Shown: positions 1 through 9,905, numbered from the stretch's first letter. The stretch: DNA of 55,302 bases from Stentor coeruleus (GCA_001970955.1 MPUH01000424.1:1-55302); one strand, 5' to 3'. The notes: generated by a model from the letters alone, not told the origin. A program made the numbers and translations.

Positions 1-272
1 ATACTATACAACCTCTAATTGGTTTGCTGAAGAGTTTTATAGAAAAATAATAGGTTTTTATAGTTTAGGAATATTGATTCAATTGGGTTTAGGGTGTATG
101 TGGATGATAATAAGACAATTATAGATTTGTTAAGAGTTTAGGGTATATATAAAAAATATTTTATAGTATTTTATTTTTAGTTTTAATGATAATATAATTG
201 ATAGTTTAAATAGAATATTATATTTTTTTAAGATATCAACTTTAAGTCCTAATTATGCTTAGCTAATTATTC
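1..272. other. Left-edge non-coding stretch
   Basis: No supported gene is visible on either strand. The plus strand is rich in G and T, except for the last ~40 bases before the stop of the minus-strand kinase gene. It could include flank of a gene beyond the window edge. Confidence 0.5.
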
Positions 273-2081
273 TTAATCATTTTGAGGTAGACCGTCTGGG
301 TATTTAACTTTGAACCATGGGTGTTGCAAGGCTTGAGTTGCTGTTGGTCTTTCATCTTTATCTAAATTGAGCAGATTTGAAACAAAATCAATAAAAACAT
401 CATCAGTAGTTTTTAATCGTGCTCTAAGAGTTGTTTTTTTTGGAATAAGCAAATGGATTTTATCTCCCATTCTTCTTGGGATTTTGCAAGAGTCATCTTT
501 GTCATCATCAACAACTTTGAAAAAAACTTTATCTTCAGTGAAAAAATGCTTTGCCAATTTCCCTTTAAACATATCTTCAGGATATGGTCCCATAATACTC
601 ATAATTCTAGCAAGTAAACCTTGGACACAATCATTTTGGAAAAGCACTTCTCCAGTCCATAATTCAGCAACTATACACCCAAGAGACCAAATATCGATTC
701 TTTCATCATATTTACACCCAAGAATAACTTCTGGAGCACGATATGAACGTGATTGTATATAAGAGCTTAAATGATCATGAGTAAAACAACTACTTCCAAA
801 ATCAATAACTTTAACCTCACACCTTGAATAAGACTTAATCAAAATATTTTCAGGCTTTAAATCACAATGTATCAAATGCAAATTATGTATATACTCCAAA
901 GCAATCAAAATCTGCCTAGTAACTCTTTGTAATTTCCCAAGAGTAAAATATAACTCAGGTTCATGTTCTCTATTATATCTGTAAAACTCATACAAATTAT
1001 CCCTTAGCAATTCTGTAACTATAAAAAGATGTTCTTTATAATAAAACCAATCATAAACCTTAAGGAAATTCTTTTCATCAGGGTCTCCATTACAATTGAT
1101 TAGTCTAAGGATTTTAATTTCATCAACACTCTGATCAACATAATCCTTATTATTTGTAATAACTTTAACACAAACAAGTTCTTTTGTATGAATATCCAAA
1201 CATTGTAAAGCTTTACTAAAAGCTGCAGATCCTAAATACTCCATAACTTGATACCTTCCAGCTATAACACTATCAACAATTACAGGGAAATCTTTATTTT
1301 CTTCAAACCCAGTGCGTTCACGATCAAATACAACTTTTAAATTATAACAATCAAAATTTATCCCTTCTGATTGTAAAGGGTAAGTCCCATCATCTGATCC
1401 TGGAAAAATGATATTTTCAGGAAGTTTTTCACCTCTTTCTTTAGGTTTACCTCTTTTAGCACAAACAGCTCGTTGTGGAAAGTTATATTTTTCTGCTAAT
1501 TGCTTGCTGACAAAAAGTAAATCTTCACCTTCACATTCGTATGTGTCAAATCCAGGGTCATCATCATTTTCATATTCATCTTCAATATCTTCTTCATGAG
1601 CTCCTTCACCTTCAATTTCATCTTCTTCTAAATCTGTATTGGTTTTTTCAACTACACTATCTTCATTACCTCCACCAAATCTTGGTAGATCATCTTCAGA
1701 TTTCATGCTACTACTTAATAATGATACGCTTTCGTTTTTACTTTCGCTTTCAAAAAAGAGTTGCTCAGCGCATGTAATCATTTTTTGGAAGGATTTTAAA
1801 CCCATTAGAGCTTCGATTTGGGATTCAATAGCTTTGTCGTTTAATCTTGGGTGGGAAATCACTTTTGACATGAGTTTTTCCATTATTTCTTCGTTTTCAG
1901 GGGAGATTTCTGGGGATGTGTTTTCTTTGTTACGCAGTTTAGCTTTGATTTCACAGTAGAGTTTTTCTGCGGTTTCTACACTTGTGAGGTGGATGTTGGA
2001 AATCTGCTTTCGAAGGTGGTATGCTGACCTATGGAGCCCAACGTATTCAAGGTATTCAATCACTGCTTCGAATATTTCCAT
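273..2081 (-). CDS. DYRK-family protein kinase with N-terminal LisH-like motif
   Basis: 602 residues, one exon, ATG start, TAA stop. Residues about 4-27 resemble a LisH dimerisation motif (VIEYLEYVGLHRSAYHLRKQ). Residues about 145-180 are strongly acidic and probably disordered. The kinase domain runs from about 277 to 595. Visible motifs are the lysine in CVKVI (306), the DYRK-type catalytic loop HCDLKPEN (405-412), DFG (427-429), the activation segment SSYIQSRSYRAPEV (439-452) and DIWSLGC. DYRKs autophosphorylate the second Tyr of a YxY motif; here that Tyr (441) is kept but the first is Ser. The glycine loop reads LGSAAFS and lacks the usual second and third Gly. This is a dual-specificity Ser/Thr kinase by family, probably active because Lys, HCD and DFG are intact; its substrate is unknown. 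Large DYRK families are known in Stentor. Confidence 0.9.
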   Translation of the reverse strand: MEIFEAVIEYLEYVGLHRSAYHLRKQISNIHLTSVETAEKLYCEIKAKLRNKENTSPEISPENEEIMEKLMSKVISHPRLNDKAIESQIEALMGLKSFQKMITCAEQLFFESESKNESVSLLSSSMKSEDDLPRFGGGNEDSVVEKTNTDLEEDEIEGEGAHEEDIEDEYENDDDPGFDTYECEGEDLLFVSKQLAEKYNFPQRAVCAKRGKPKERGEKLPENIIFPGSDDGTYPLQSEGINFDCYNLKVVFDRERTGFEENKDFPVIVDSVIAGRYQVMEYLGSAAFSKALQCLDIHTKELVCVKVITNNKDYVDQSVDEIKILRLINCNGDPDEKNFLKVYDWFYYKEHLFIVTELLRDNLYEFYRYNREHEPELYFTLGKLQRVTRQILIALEYIHNLHLIHCDLKPENILIKSYSRCEVKVIDFGSSCFTHDHLSSYIQSRSYRAPEVILGCKYDERIDIWSLGCIVAELWTGEVLFQNDCVQGLLARIMSIMGPYPEDMFKGKLAKHFFTEDKVFFKVVDDDKDDSCKIPRRMGDKIHLLIPKKTTLRARLKTTDDVFIDFVSNLLNLDKDERPTATQALQHPWFKVKYPDGLPQND

Positions 2082-2437
2082 TTAAATTGTATATAGAGGC
2101 ATTTAAGTTTGAAGATGAATTTTATATGAGAATTTTTTTCAATTGGAGAGGATTGTTTAGGAATTAGATTATTGAGTTTTATTAGAAGATTTAAGTTTTT
2201 GTGAGATTAATGATTATGGAAAGTTTTTAGATTTGAAGTGTTTATTAAGTTTAAGATAATGTATTAAGGGTATTTTTTGGGAATAGGTGAAGATTTTGTA
2301 TGGAATATACTAAATCCTTACACAACCCCTACCACAATAAACACAATTCCTCTCCAACACAAATCTTAAAAAAATCAATTTCTCCTATTAACTAACCACA
2401 AAAAATCTTTAAATCTCTTTATTAAAAAAAAACTAAA
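2082..2437. other. Intergenic, with abrupt strand-composition switch
   Basis: No gene seen. The plus strand is G/T-rich up to about 2305 and then abruptly A/C-rich. This fits the 5' flank of the kinase gene and the 3' flank of the TPR gene meeting there, both on the minus strand. Confidence 0.5.
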
Positions 2438-3865
2438 CTAAAGCAATAAATTATTCGACTTACACCTTTCAATAATCCCATTCTGAACTTGGAGGAACTT
2501 CCTATTAGCATCAACAATTCCAAGATTACAAGAGCAAACATCAATCACAGTTGTATTATTAAGATATTTTGCTGGTATAAGAGCCATATTAAAATATCTA
2601 CTAGCAAGATCCCACGTTTCATATTCATAACACAAATGTCCAAGTGCAACACAAGTTTCCATTTGTAATTCATCATTACGTAAATTACGAGCAAGTGACA
2701 AACAGTTTTCCAAACAATTTAAAGAATTTTTATATTCTTTAAGCATTTTATATGTATTTCCAAGTTGTCCAAGTGTTATACATTGAGATTCCATATCCAT
2801 ACGTTTGTTAGCCCAAGCTAAAGATTTATTCAAAAATTTTAGTGACTCTTTATGATCATTAAGACATCTATAACTGATACCTAGATTATAAAATGCGGCA
2901 AATTTATTGTCTTTATCAGAAAACTCAGCATGTTTTAAATGAAACCTTATACTTTTATCCAGTTTCCCAAGATTGTAATATACGATACCTAAACGATTTA
3001 ATGCTAAAGCTGCACCGATTGGGTCATCGAGGATTTTTGCACAGAAAAAAAACCTTTTGTAAAACTTTAAAGCTTCTGAGTAATGGAATTTCTCTTCATT
3101 TAAAACTGCAAGTGCATATGACATATGTGCTTCTCTTTGAACATCACCAGCTTGAACTCCTGATTTAGCTCTTAATTTAAGGTCTTTTAATCCCAAGGTT
3201 TTTATAGAATTTGTACTTGGGGGTATTGAAGGAGCCCATCCACCTCCAGGAGTTAAAGGTGCGGCAATAGTAGCATTAAGCCCTTCAGGTGGTTGTACTT
3301 GTATCTGATGCTCGAAAAAGTTATTTTTATTAGGTAGGGTTTTTAACTGTTTTGGGATTTCTTCTATCTTTTTCTCTTGACTTTCTTTCTGTGGACTAAC
3401 AGAAGTCCTACCTTTACCAAGATTTTTATCAAACAGCAGTTCACCGAAATTCTCTTTTTGCATCATTTGTTTGAGTTGTTCAAGTTTTTCTTCTTTAGGT
3501 TTTACGAATATTTCTTTAAAAAGGATCATTTCTCCTTCAGCTTTACTCATTGGGATTCTCCGTTGTTCTTTTATTTCGATTTTTTCTATGAATTTGCTTT
3601 TGTGGTTTGGCCTTGAGATACCAGATTTTTCTTGATGTAAAATACTTGATTGAACTCGGCTTAGCTCGAATTTTTTTGATGAACTGTTTTTTAATAACGA
3701 TGCATTTGTGTGTCGGCCTGGGGTTCTGTGGATTATTGTTGATGCATGATAAACTTCAGGAAGCATACGACTAGCTGTTTTTGGTCTAATTGGATGTATA
3801 CAGCTAACGGAACGCTCTGGGGTTTTAAGATTGTTGTAAGAGATATTACTTGCAACTCTATACAT
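2438..3865 (-). CDS. Tetratricopeptide repeat protein
   Basis: 475 residues, one exon, ATG start, TAG stop. The N-terminal half (about 1-230) is basic and low in predicted structure. From about residue 245 to 460 there are consecutive TPR helices with the usual spacing of small and aromatic residues, for example ALNRLGIVYYNLGKLDKSI, AAFYNLGISYRCLNDHKESL, LGQLGNTYKMLKEYKNSL and VALGHLCYEYETWDLASRYF. TPR arrays bind protein partners. Ciliates have many such proteins, some axonemal, but nothing here identifies an ortholog. The product is a scaffold of unknown partner; the TPR fold is secure and the role is not. Confidence 0.85.
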   Translation of the reverse strand: MYRVASNISYNNLKTPERSVSCIHPIRPKTASRMLPEVYHASTIIHRTPGRHTNASLLKNSSSKKFELSRVQSSILHQEKSGISRPNHKSKFIEKIEIKEQRRIPMSKAEGEMILFKEIFVKPKEEKLEQLKQMMQKENFGELLFDKNLGKGRTSVSPQKESQEKKIEEIPKQLKTLPNKNNFFEHQIQVQPPEGLNATIAAPLTPGGGWAPSIPPSTNSIKTLGLKDLKLRAKSGVQAGDVQREAHMSYALAVLNEEKFHYSEALKFYKRFFFCAKILDDPIGAALALNRLGIVYYNLGKLDKSIRFHLKHAEFSDKDNKFAAFYNLGISYRCLNDHKESLKFLNKSLAWANKRMDMESQCITLGQLGNTYKMLKEYKNSLNCLENCLSLARNLRNDELQMETCVALGHLCYEYETWDLASRYFNMALIPAKYLNNTTVIDVCSCNLGIVDANRKFLQVQNGIIERCKSNNLLL

Positions 3866-4434
3866 TAGATTTTATTATTAAATAAATTGAAAGGGTGATG
3901 ATGAGGAATAGATGGGTGTTAGGATATTAAAGAAATTTAGGTAATTAGTATTGGATTGGAGGATGAATTTTGAGATTTATAAGTTTGGGTTGGATGTGGT
4001 TTGTATAAAAGTATAGGGTTTTGATTAGAATTTGATAGATTATATTTGTAATTTTTAGGTTTAGGTTTAGAGGCTGTGGGAAAATTATTTGATGGATATA
4101 ATTTATAGTTTGTAGGAAAATAAATGTTTGGGATTATTTTGTAAGAAATTATTTGGATGCTTGAAGTTTTGTTATGATAATTTGTGGTAATGATTGTGAA
4201 AATTTTATTGGATTGAAAAGTGTTCTATTAGTTAGATTTTTATAATCATACTTACTTTTTTATGCTATCAAATATTTAAAAAATTGATGTATTTTCGGAT
4301 TATGGTAAAGTATTTCGTAAGCGAAAGTTTATCAAAAAAATGTAATTTTAAGTTAATCTTTTAAATTTTTGAAGATATCATAAAGTGAACTGATTTTTAA
4401 AATTTTATAACTTAAATAACCTTATTATTTAACC
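3866..4434. other. Intergenic, no gene seen
   Basis: The plus strand is G/T-rich up to about 4220, as in other 5' flanks of minus-strand genes here, then becomes generally AT-rich. No open frame or RNA gene could be supported. Confidence 0.45.
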
Positions 4435-4905
4435 TAGTAATAATAATCGAAGAAAACATATCCAGATATTATTTTTTTTTCCCATAAAAATTGGAAAATA
4501 TGTAGTATGATATTTCTTATTCTGTTTTTTTGAAGAATATAGGTCTTTTCTTAGTTCCATAAACCTTCAATAGTATTAATATGGACTCCTGTAGTTGGAT
4601 ACTTAAAATATTTACTTTTATTACTATCCATGAGCATAATTAAATTCCTCCTCATTTTCTAGTATTGAATAGCCACGTCAAAGATCTGCATAAATGATTG
4701 ATTCGGGCTTTACGTAGTATTTTATGATATTTAACAGCTTTCTCTTGATCGATTTTCAACTTAAGCATACAACATTTTCTCTGCTGTACGTTAATCCCAC
4801 CAACAACCCAAGCGCCGTTAACTCATCTCCCTTTATTGTATTTTCTTTTATCAAATTTCGATTTGTCAATCTCTACTTCAACTCCTTCACTTCCAATTGC
4901 TTCTT
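4435..4905 (-). pseudogene. Decayed ISXO2/IS1595-type DDE transposase relic
   Basis: Reading the minus strand gives pieces of an ISXO2-like (DDE_Tnp_IS1595) transposase in the family's order. EGVEVEIDKSKFDKRKYNKG contains the first catalytic Asp (about 4865-4867). After a frameshift, LLNIIKYYVKPESIIYADL contains the second Asp (about 4684-4686). Then comes GVHINTIEGLW (4591-4557), the family's hallmark near the third catalytic residue, followed by FQFLWEKKNNIW close to the C-terminus. A TGA follows KYNKGR, a TAA follows EGLWN and at least two frameshifts interrupt it, so it cannot encode a working enzyme. No terminal inverted repeats were found. It lies between two minus-strand genes. The family call is strong because three separated motifs agree; the exact ends are approximate. 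Confidence 0.8.
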
Positions 4906-5017
4906 ACTTTTCAATTACATTAGTTGAAATAGCTTATCCTAGCCCCCAATTCATTTTCAAAGCATAATCCAACTATTTACAAACAAATTTATGATTTTAT
5001 TTTCAATAAAATGTGAA

Positions 5018-7120
5018 TTATGAATTTATCTTGTATTTATGGTTTAGAAAATGTAGTCGTGATGCTGCTGTTAAAGTTGCTTCAGGATAATAAACAGTAG
5101 ATCTTATCAATGATTGTTTCATAATACTTTCAGAAACTAAATTTCCTGATTTTTCTAGTACTTCTTGAACACTAGGAATTTCATTACCAGAAAGTACAAC
5201 AGTAGCTGGACCGAAAAGACTAAGTAAAGTAGCAATACCAACATAAACATCAGAAATCCCTGCTCTAGCCAAGTCAGCTATAGGTTGGCCATTTTCATCA
5301 ACCATTATATGTCCTCTATGAACAACACAACTTCTTAATCCTTCATCTTGCATAACACATATAAGTGTACTACAATGCATTTGAGACTCATTTAATAAAG
5401 CTACTGCATCCACATCTCTACACATAGCTACCGATACCAACTGTTTTAACTCATTCCTTTTCTTAGGGCATTTCGCTACAATACCAATTTTAACTGAGTC
5501 ATATTTCTTATCCCCTTGCACCCTTTTCACAAACCCTAGTATCGCATTAACATCCAAATCTGGTATTTCTTCTTGAATCCCTAAAGCTGACATATAAACA
5601 GTCTTACTCTTACTATAAATCCCAACTTCCAATATATTTTTACTATCATAAGTAATTCCATCATCACATAAAACCTCAATAACTTTATGAAGATCTTTTT
5701 CTGTAATATTAACTTTATGATAAGGTGTTAAAACCAAAACTCTAAATCTTAAATGCTTTGATGCAAACCATGAAGACTTATTAGACCAGACAAATTTGTA
5801 TAGTCCTGGTGAGTTAATAAGCTTACTATTTGCATAAGCGTTTTGTGTACATTCAACATGGTCTTGTTTTATGATAATTTGTGGGGTTGGTAAATCAATT
5901 CGAATAAGTTCAAAGTCAATATCATAATATCTCATAGCAAAACCCCATGTGAGTATTGAGTTAGCTTCAACAATTTCAACACAATAATAAAACTCATCTC
6001 CTGCTTCAATATTAGCATTTAGTGGTAAACCAGCATAAGGTTGAAGTTCTTCAAGTTTGCAAATATTTTCGCTTTCAAGCACAGCAGAACTTGGTCCAAA
6101 AGCATCATTATTAATCAATGAACTAAGGTCATCTGAGTTTTCTAAAGAATCTTTAAGCTTTTCTGAGAAGCCTGGGGTATTAAGGATTTCATATAAAAAA
6201 CCTGAGGCTTTAACTTTAAATTCACTATTTCCTTGAGCTGCAATAGCTGATAATACAATTCGAGTTGCATCATAAAAATTTTCAGTTTCTGTAGGAAATA
6301 ACACCCAAAGTCTTTGAAGTATAGGAAGAACAGATTGGGTTATATTAATATCATAAGCAAGAACTGTATTACAAATACTAATCACAGTTGGCAATATCCC
6401 TGATGATAGTTTATTTATTAAACAAACACTATATATCTCTGTGTATTCACCAATTTGGATACTATAATTGAATTTAAACACAAAATTCTCTAAAAATAAA
6501 AGGAGTTTTTTAGCAAATTCTATGTTGTCTTTATCTTGTATTGCTGATATCAATTTAGATAGTCGAGTTGAAAATAGATGTACTTGCTCAGTAAAATTAT
6601 TGAAACTACTGAAAATATCGAAAAGATCATTCATTGCTGTTGGGTTGTTTTCTTGGATTAATTGGATGATTTCATTTATTTTGTTGTCGAAATCTGTATA
6701 GTTTTTATTAACAATCAAGCTTTCAACAACTGATTTTTGTTCTTCTTCTAATTCAGTGGTCAGGAGGATTTGTAAAAGGTCTTGAACAGCTAATTCGAGT
6801 TCTTGAGAAATATCAGCGCTTTTTAAGGCTTCACAGAGCATAAGAATGTCATTGCAGATTTTTAACACTACAGCTGATGCACTTTTACCAGTAAATTTGC
6901 TGATGGCTAGATAGAATCTGCTGAGAGGAAGATAGATTTGGGAAGAATACTTGTTGAAAAGTCTGTTTAGAAGAGTTGCTACTTTGAAGTCGATAAGTAA
7001 ATGAGCGTCTGATGTGCTGTTTATTATGTTGTGGCAAGTCCATAAATGTTTGATAGCCTCACTGAAACCACTTGCTTGGATACTAAGAGTCAAAGTGCTT
7101 ACAAGAGGATTTTCAGACAT
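5018..7120 (-). CDS. Helical-repeat protein with GOLD domain and unassigned C-terminal domain
   Basis: 700 residues, one exon, ATG start, TAA stop. Residues about 1-340 look all-helical and may form ARM/HEAT-like repeats. Residues about 365-475 match the GOLD beta-sandwich: AGDEFYYCVEIVEANSILTW at its start, and the characteristic ending SWFASKHLRFRVLVL, equivalent to the SWFRSKKLHYRVEVL-type end of Sec14-like GOLD domains. GOLD domains bind cargo or lipid-transfer partners at membranes. Residues about 480-690 form an alpha/beta domain (for example KIGIVAKCPKKRNELKQLV and VGIATLLSLFGPATVVLSG) that I do not recognise; the last segment faintly recalls a ROK/ASKHA fold. No signal peptide or membrane helix is seen, so a cytosolic membrane-trafficking role is an inference. 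Confidence 0.75.
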   Translation of the reverse strand: MSENPLVSTLTLSIQASGFSEAIKHLWTCHNIINSTSDAHLLIDFKVATLLNRLFNKYSSQIYLPLSRFYLAISKFTGKSASAVVLKICNDILMLCEALKSADISQELELAVQDLLQILLTTELEEEQKSVVESLIVNKNYTDFDNKINEIIQLIQENNPTAMNDLFDIFSSFNNFTEQVHLFSTRLSKLISAIQDKDNIEFAKKLLLFLENFVFKFNYSIQIGEYTEIYSVCLINKLSSGILPTVISICNTVLAYDINITQSVLPILQRLWVLFPTETENFYDATRIVLSAIAAQGNSEFKVKASGFLYEILNTPGFSEKLKDSLENSDDLSSLINNDAFGPSSAVLESENICKLEELQPYAGLPLNANIEAGDEFYYCVEIVEANSILTWGFAMRYYDIDFELIRIDLPTPQIIIKQDHVECTQNAYANSKLINSPGLYKFVWSNKSSWFASKHLRFRVLVLTPYHKVNITEKDLHKVIEVLCDDGITYDSKNILEVGIYSKSKTVYMSALGIQEEIPDLDVNAILGFVKRVQGDKKYDSVKIGIVAKCPKKRNELKQLVSVAMCRDVDAVALLNESQMHCSTLICVMQDEGLRSCVVHRGHIMVDENGQPIADLARAGISDVYVGIATLLSLFGPATVVLSGNEIPSVQEVLEKSGNLVSESIMKQSLIRSTVYYPEATLTAASRLHFLNHKYKINS

Positions 7121-7370
7121 TTATTATTTATTATGAAAAAAATTGAATTTATTATAAAACATTCACAAAAAGTTGTCTTCTGCATGATTATAATATTAAG
7201 AAGAGTATAGTAAAAATTATTTTAATTATTATCTTAGGTAATATCGCTATTTATATAAAATCATATTAATATTAGATATAAACATAGTAATTAATTTGCT
7301 CTTATAATCAAGATTTAAAATAATACTTATATAAAAGCATCGCACTCTGGCAACTATATCTAAAAAGAGT

Positions 7371-8114
7371 TTAATCCATAGAATAAATCTGTCTACTTTC
7401 AAAAGGTGAATTGCTTACACGATTCTTTTTCTCAAACTCATCTATTTCAAATAAAGTCATTGGTGTACTAGTTCTCCTTTGGCTAAGCTTAATTCCTGAA
7501 CTCCTTAATGGACTAACCGAAGGAAAAGTTGTTTGTGTTTGATTAAAAGACCCTTTTCTACTATCCAATCTAAATTTATGTTCATGACGTCCTGACATAC
7601 TAAGTTTATTTTGTAAAACTTCAATCTGTCCAAGCTGATATCTGGGGATCTTAGGCTGCATAGCTTCTAAAGTGCATTGTCCTCTTGATCTTCCAAAGCC
7701 TTTTTGCAAATGTGTACTAAATTCTAAATGAAATCTTGTCTGTTCTTTAATTTTCGGACTTTTATCAGCTGCTAGGTCTATGATTTTGCTAGGATTAAGA
7801 TTATGGTAGTCAAAATTACATAACTGACTGTCTGAGTAATAAAATGCAGGCTTCATGTTTAAAGTGTTTTGCTTCAATGAACTGAGAAATCTACCTGGGT
7901 TTTGGTCTTTACCTGATATCTGTTGGTTACGGATTTGGTTATCAACTACTGCAACATGGTTTAATTGGAAAAATAAAGGAGAATCTGAGCTAACACCTTG
8001 TTTTAATATAGCTTTGATAGGCTTTAATTGTCTTTTTGGGGGGTTTGGAGGGTTTAATACTGTGTATTTGCTTTTCAAATACAATGGTAGTTCGTCACTA
8101 ACACCTGATATCAT
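7371..8114 (-). CDS. Hypothetical basic protein
   Basis: 247 residues, one exon, ATG start, TAA stop. I do not recognise it. It is rich in Ser, Gln, Pro and Lys, mostly without obvious secondary structure, has no membrane segment and ends in SNPFESRQIYSMD. It contains SPLRSSGIKLSQRRTSTPM, which looks like a phosphorylatable disordered region. The open frame is far longer than expected by chance at this base composition, and its flanks show the same composition pattern as known genes, so it is probably real. It lies between the GOLD protein and the ankyrin-SAM protein on the same strand. Confidence 0.7.
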   Translation of the reverse strand: MISGVSDELPLYLKSKYTVLNPPNPPKRQLKPIKAILKQGVSSDSPLFFQLNHVAVVDNQIRNQQISGKDQNPGRFLSSLKQNTLNMKPAFYYSDSQLCNFDYHNLNPSKIIDLAADKSPKIKEQTRFHLEFSTHLQKGFGRSRGQCTLEAMQPKIPRYQLGQIEVLQNKLSMSGRHEHKFRLDSRKGSFNQTQTTFPSVSPLRSSGIKLSQRRTSTPMTLFEIDEFEKKNRVSNSPFESRQIYSMD

Positions 8115-8269
8115 TTATAGTTTTATTAACTTATAAAATATTATAAGAAATTCAGATGAAAAAGAATTAGTATTTTATTGAATTATTAGAGTAATGAAAA
8201 CTTTTTTCTCATTATATAAAATCCTAAAATCTTTAATTTATTTTATATTTCCACATTATATATATTTAA

Positions 8270-9550
8270 CTATATAATACTACAAGATTCACAAGCTGTA
8301 ACTTTTTCTGCTTTATCAAATCTTACAACATTCCGATAATACCCTGGATTCTTATCACAATTAAGTTTTGATAATATCCTATGCCTATGGCCTATTTTTG
8401 TAATCCCAATATCTTGTTCAAGCATTTCATCAGTAATTGGAAAGCTAGAATTCATAACACACATAATCTGAATCATATCTTCAAACCCACAAGACAAGAA
8501 ATTTTTTAAAAGATACTCCAAATGTAACCCTGAAAGCCAATCATTAAGATTACTTTGAATCTGGTTTTTTGCCCCTGTATCAATACACCATAAGAATTTA
8601 TTATCTTGTCCAATAGAATATCTTGATGTTAAAGCGCATTGTTCTTCAAGTTTACTTAAAAGACGTAATCTATGGCCAAGTTTTGTAATGCCGATTTGTT
8701 TTAAAAGTTCTTCATTAAGAGGAGTTGTGCTTCTCATAGACTCAACAAGCATTTCTAAGTCATCAAATCCATTACTTTGTAAATTTTCATATAAGTTTTC
8801 TAATCGATTTGATATAAGCCAATTATAAAGACATGAATTTTGTGTTTCGCTAAAACTAAAATATCGACCAAGTTTAAATCTGTTAGTACTTTGTATAGCT
8901 TTTTCTGCTTCAGGCTCATATACCGAATCTTTTGACCCAGTGTCTTCTTCGTTTATTACGGTTTTACAGTATTTTCCAAACCCTTTTTCATCAAGTAATT
9001 TGCTTATTTCAGCATCGGATGTTAAATCTCCAGGAATGAGACCGTTTTTATCTTTATAGTATATAAGTGCATTAAAGTCTAATAAGGATTTTACTAGAGT
9101 ATATTCCCCATTTTGACATGCACAGTGAAGTGGAGTTCTACCAAAGACAAGATTAACGCTATTTGGATCTGCACCTGCTTTAAGAAGAACTAAAGCCATT
9201 TCTGTTGACCCTTTGTAGCAAGCAAGGTGTAATGGAGTATCCCCATCGTTTTGTTTGATATTAGGGTTGGCTTTGTAGTTTAATAGCAATTTTGCTAGTT
9301 TGATGTTGTTTGTTTCTGATGCTTGGTGCAGGGGGCTTTGACCAAGACGATTTTGGATGTTTGGATTTGCCCCAAGTGTGAGAAGAGCCTGTGCAGCATT
9401 TTCGTTGCCATAAACTATAGTTCTGTATAAAGGAGCCCATCCAAGCTTAGGGTCTAATTCGTTGAGACTGTTTGGGCAAGTTTTTACAGCTGTTTCGATA
9501 AGCTTTACATCCCCAAGTTTGCAAGCTTTTTGAAAATCTTCACTTATCAT
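8270..9550 (-). CDS. Ankyrin-repeat and double SAM-domain protein with C-terminal CaaX-like motif
   Basis: 426 residues, one exon, ATG start, TAG stop. Ankyrin repeats occupy about residues 5-190, with typical cores such as GQSPLHQASETNNIKLAKLL, GDTPLHLACYKGSTEMALVL and GRTPLHCACQNGEYTLVKSL. Two SAM-like helical bundles follow, about 241-304 (LYNWLISNRLENLYENL to GITKLGHRLRLLSKL) and about 333-396 (LNDWLSGLHLEYLLKNFL to GITKIGHRHRILSKL); the repeated G-I-T-K-x-G-H-R end is characteristic of SAM. The protein ends in CSII, which fits a CaaX prenylation box, suggesting membrane attachment. Ankyrin-SAM proteins are protein-interaction scaffolds. The specific partner is unknown. Confidence 0.88.
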   Translation of the reverse strand: MISEDFQKACKLGDVKLIETAVKTCPNSLNELDPKLGWAPLYRTIVYGNENAAQALLTLGANPNIQNRLGQSPLHQASETNNIKLAKLLLNYKANPNIKQNDGDTPLHLACYKGSTEMALVLLKAGADPNSVNLVFGRTPLHCACQNGEYTLVKSLLDFNALIYYKDKNGLIPGDLTSDAEISKLLDEKGFGKYCKTVINEEDTGSKDSVYEPEAEKAIQSTNRFKLGRYFSFSETQNSCLYNWLISNRLENLYENLQSNGFDDLEMLVESMRSTTPLNEELLKQIGITKLGHRLRLLSKLEEQCALTSRYSIGQDNKFLWCIDTGAKNQIQSNLNDWLSGLHLEYLLKNFLSCGFEDMIQIMCVMNSSFPITDEMLEQDIGITKIGHRHRILSKLNCDKNPGYYRNVVRFDKAEKVTACESCSII

Positions 9551-9905
9551 TTATATAAACGAATGCTATATTAAAATATCATGAACTGTTGCTGGGCATA
9601 TTTAAATTTTTTCACATAAAAGTAAACTTGAAATTTTATAAGACAAGCTAAAACATATGGCTAATTTCTACCTATAGCACACTTTAGTTAATCTAACATA
9701 AATTTAAATTACTAATCTTATCCAAAGTACAACAAAATATCATAGACTCATACCATTTTTCATTCTCAAAGCTATTATATCCTAGCTTTATAAATCTTAT
9801 TAATCTTTTGACTTGATTTCTACTCAACACTATACACTAATCATTATATTACCTGAAAAGCCTTTTTTCTAACTTGAATATAATTTTTACGCACTTAACT
9901 GACTA
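9551..9905. other. Divergent intergenic region
   Basis: This lies between the minus-strand ankyrin-SAM gene and the plus-strand homeodomain-like gene, so it should hold two promoters. It is AT-rich, with an A/C-rich plus strand towards the right-hand gene. No specific motif could be supported. Confidence 0.45.

Noticed and set aside
4435..4905. Reading TGA as Trp to rescue the ISXO2 relic
   Set aside because: The TGA aligns with a family Arg position, other stops and frameshifts remain, and no host gene needs TGA as a sense codon.
4724..4927. Plus-strand 67-codon open stretch
   Set aside because: It is antisense to the ISXO2 relic and has no features of its own.
8270..8290. 14-nt GT...AG stretch spanning the ankyrin-SAM stop codon
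   Set aside because: Length does not fit 15 or 16 nt, and splicing would only add a few residues; the CSII end is kept instead.
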